Positions 5,837 through 5,878 of a DNA stretch of 5,878 nucleotides are shown piece by piece. Position numbers and translations under genes: made by a program. This stretch comes from Elusimicrobiota bacterium. Lineage in GTDB: Bacteria; CG03; SLGR01; JAGXOG01. The stretch covers positions 1-5,878 of the forward strand of contig JAQICQ010000122.1 in NCBI GenBank assembly GCA_027858455.1, written 5' to 3'. Numbering within the stretch: the first letter of the stretch is position 1; every line of letters begins with the position of its first letter. The notes under the pieces were generated by a model. That model did not search any database. It was not told the origin of the DNA and saw only the letters and a list, made by a program, of their open reading frames with translations.

Positions 5837-5878
5837 ATGAAGAATGTGAATAAAAAACAAAGAGTATTTATTAGTTCA
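5837..5878 (+). CDS. Start of an unidentified gene cut by the window edge (N-terminus ends RVFISS)
   Basis: An ATG at 5837 opens 14 codons, MKNVNKKQRVFISS, that run off the window. A GTG at 5846 is an alternative start. No clear ribosome binding site is present; GAGGA at 5816-5820 is about 16 bases upstream, and coupling to the preceding stop 5 bp away is likely. A short basic start followed by RVFISS is typical of DUF4062 proteins, often the N-terminus of large STAND-type NTPases, and is also compatible with some TIR-like domains. Fourteen residues cannot settle the family. Confidence 0.45.
   Translation, partial: MKNVNKKQRVFISS

Overview
The window is AT-rich and looks like chromosomal DNA from an anaerobic or microaerophilic, diderm (Gram-negative type) bacterium. 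The evidence is a rubrerythrin-like diiron protein next to a DsrE-family sulfur protein, and an outer-membrane TolC-family channel encoded with a MacA/MacB-like exporter. The style of the genes suggests an uncultured deep-branching lineage, but the sequence alone does not fix the taxon. All recognised genes are on the plus strand.

Layout: (1) 1-203 is an AT-rich leader with a strong sigma70-type promoter (TTGACA, 17 bp, TAAAAT) inside inverted repeats. (2) 204-685 is a ferritin-like/rubrerythrin gene broken by an apparent one-base frameshift near 260. It is followed at 722-1042 by a small DsrE-family gene with its own strong ribosome binding site, probably in the same transcript. (3) 1179-5409 is a compact tripartite efflux operon: a TolC-like outer-membrane factor, a MacA-like periplasmic adaptor with a very short hairpin domain, and a full-length fused MacB ABC transporter. 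The adaptor and transporter genes overlap by 4 bp. An unusual structured repeat module (15-bp direct repeats around a hairpin, then a second AT-rich hairpin) sits between the TolC-like and MacA-like genes. It supplies the last ten codons and the stop codon of the TolC-like gene. (4) 5410-5878 looks like the edge of an accessory insertion. The first 11 codons of what reads as miaB (MSKKVYIKTFG) run into unrelated, locally GC-richer sequence just where the first cluster cysteine is expected. A promoter, a 57-residue excisionase-like helix-turn-helix protein and the first 14 codons of another gene (ending RVFISS) follow.

The efflux genes would form an inner-membrane ATP-driven pump, periplasmic adaptor and outer-membrane duct that exports a small molecule or peptide of unknown identity. 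The rubrerythrin/DsrE pair fits peroxide/oxygen defence and sulfur or redox handling. The most notable observations are the miaB break with accessory genes behind it, the repeat module that rewrites the TolC C-terminus, and the clean rubrerythrin frameshift.
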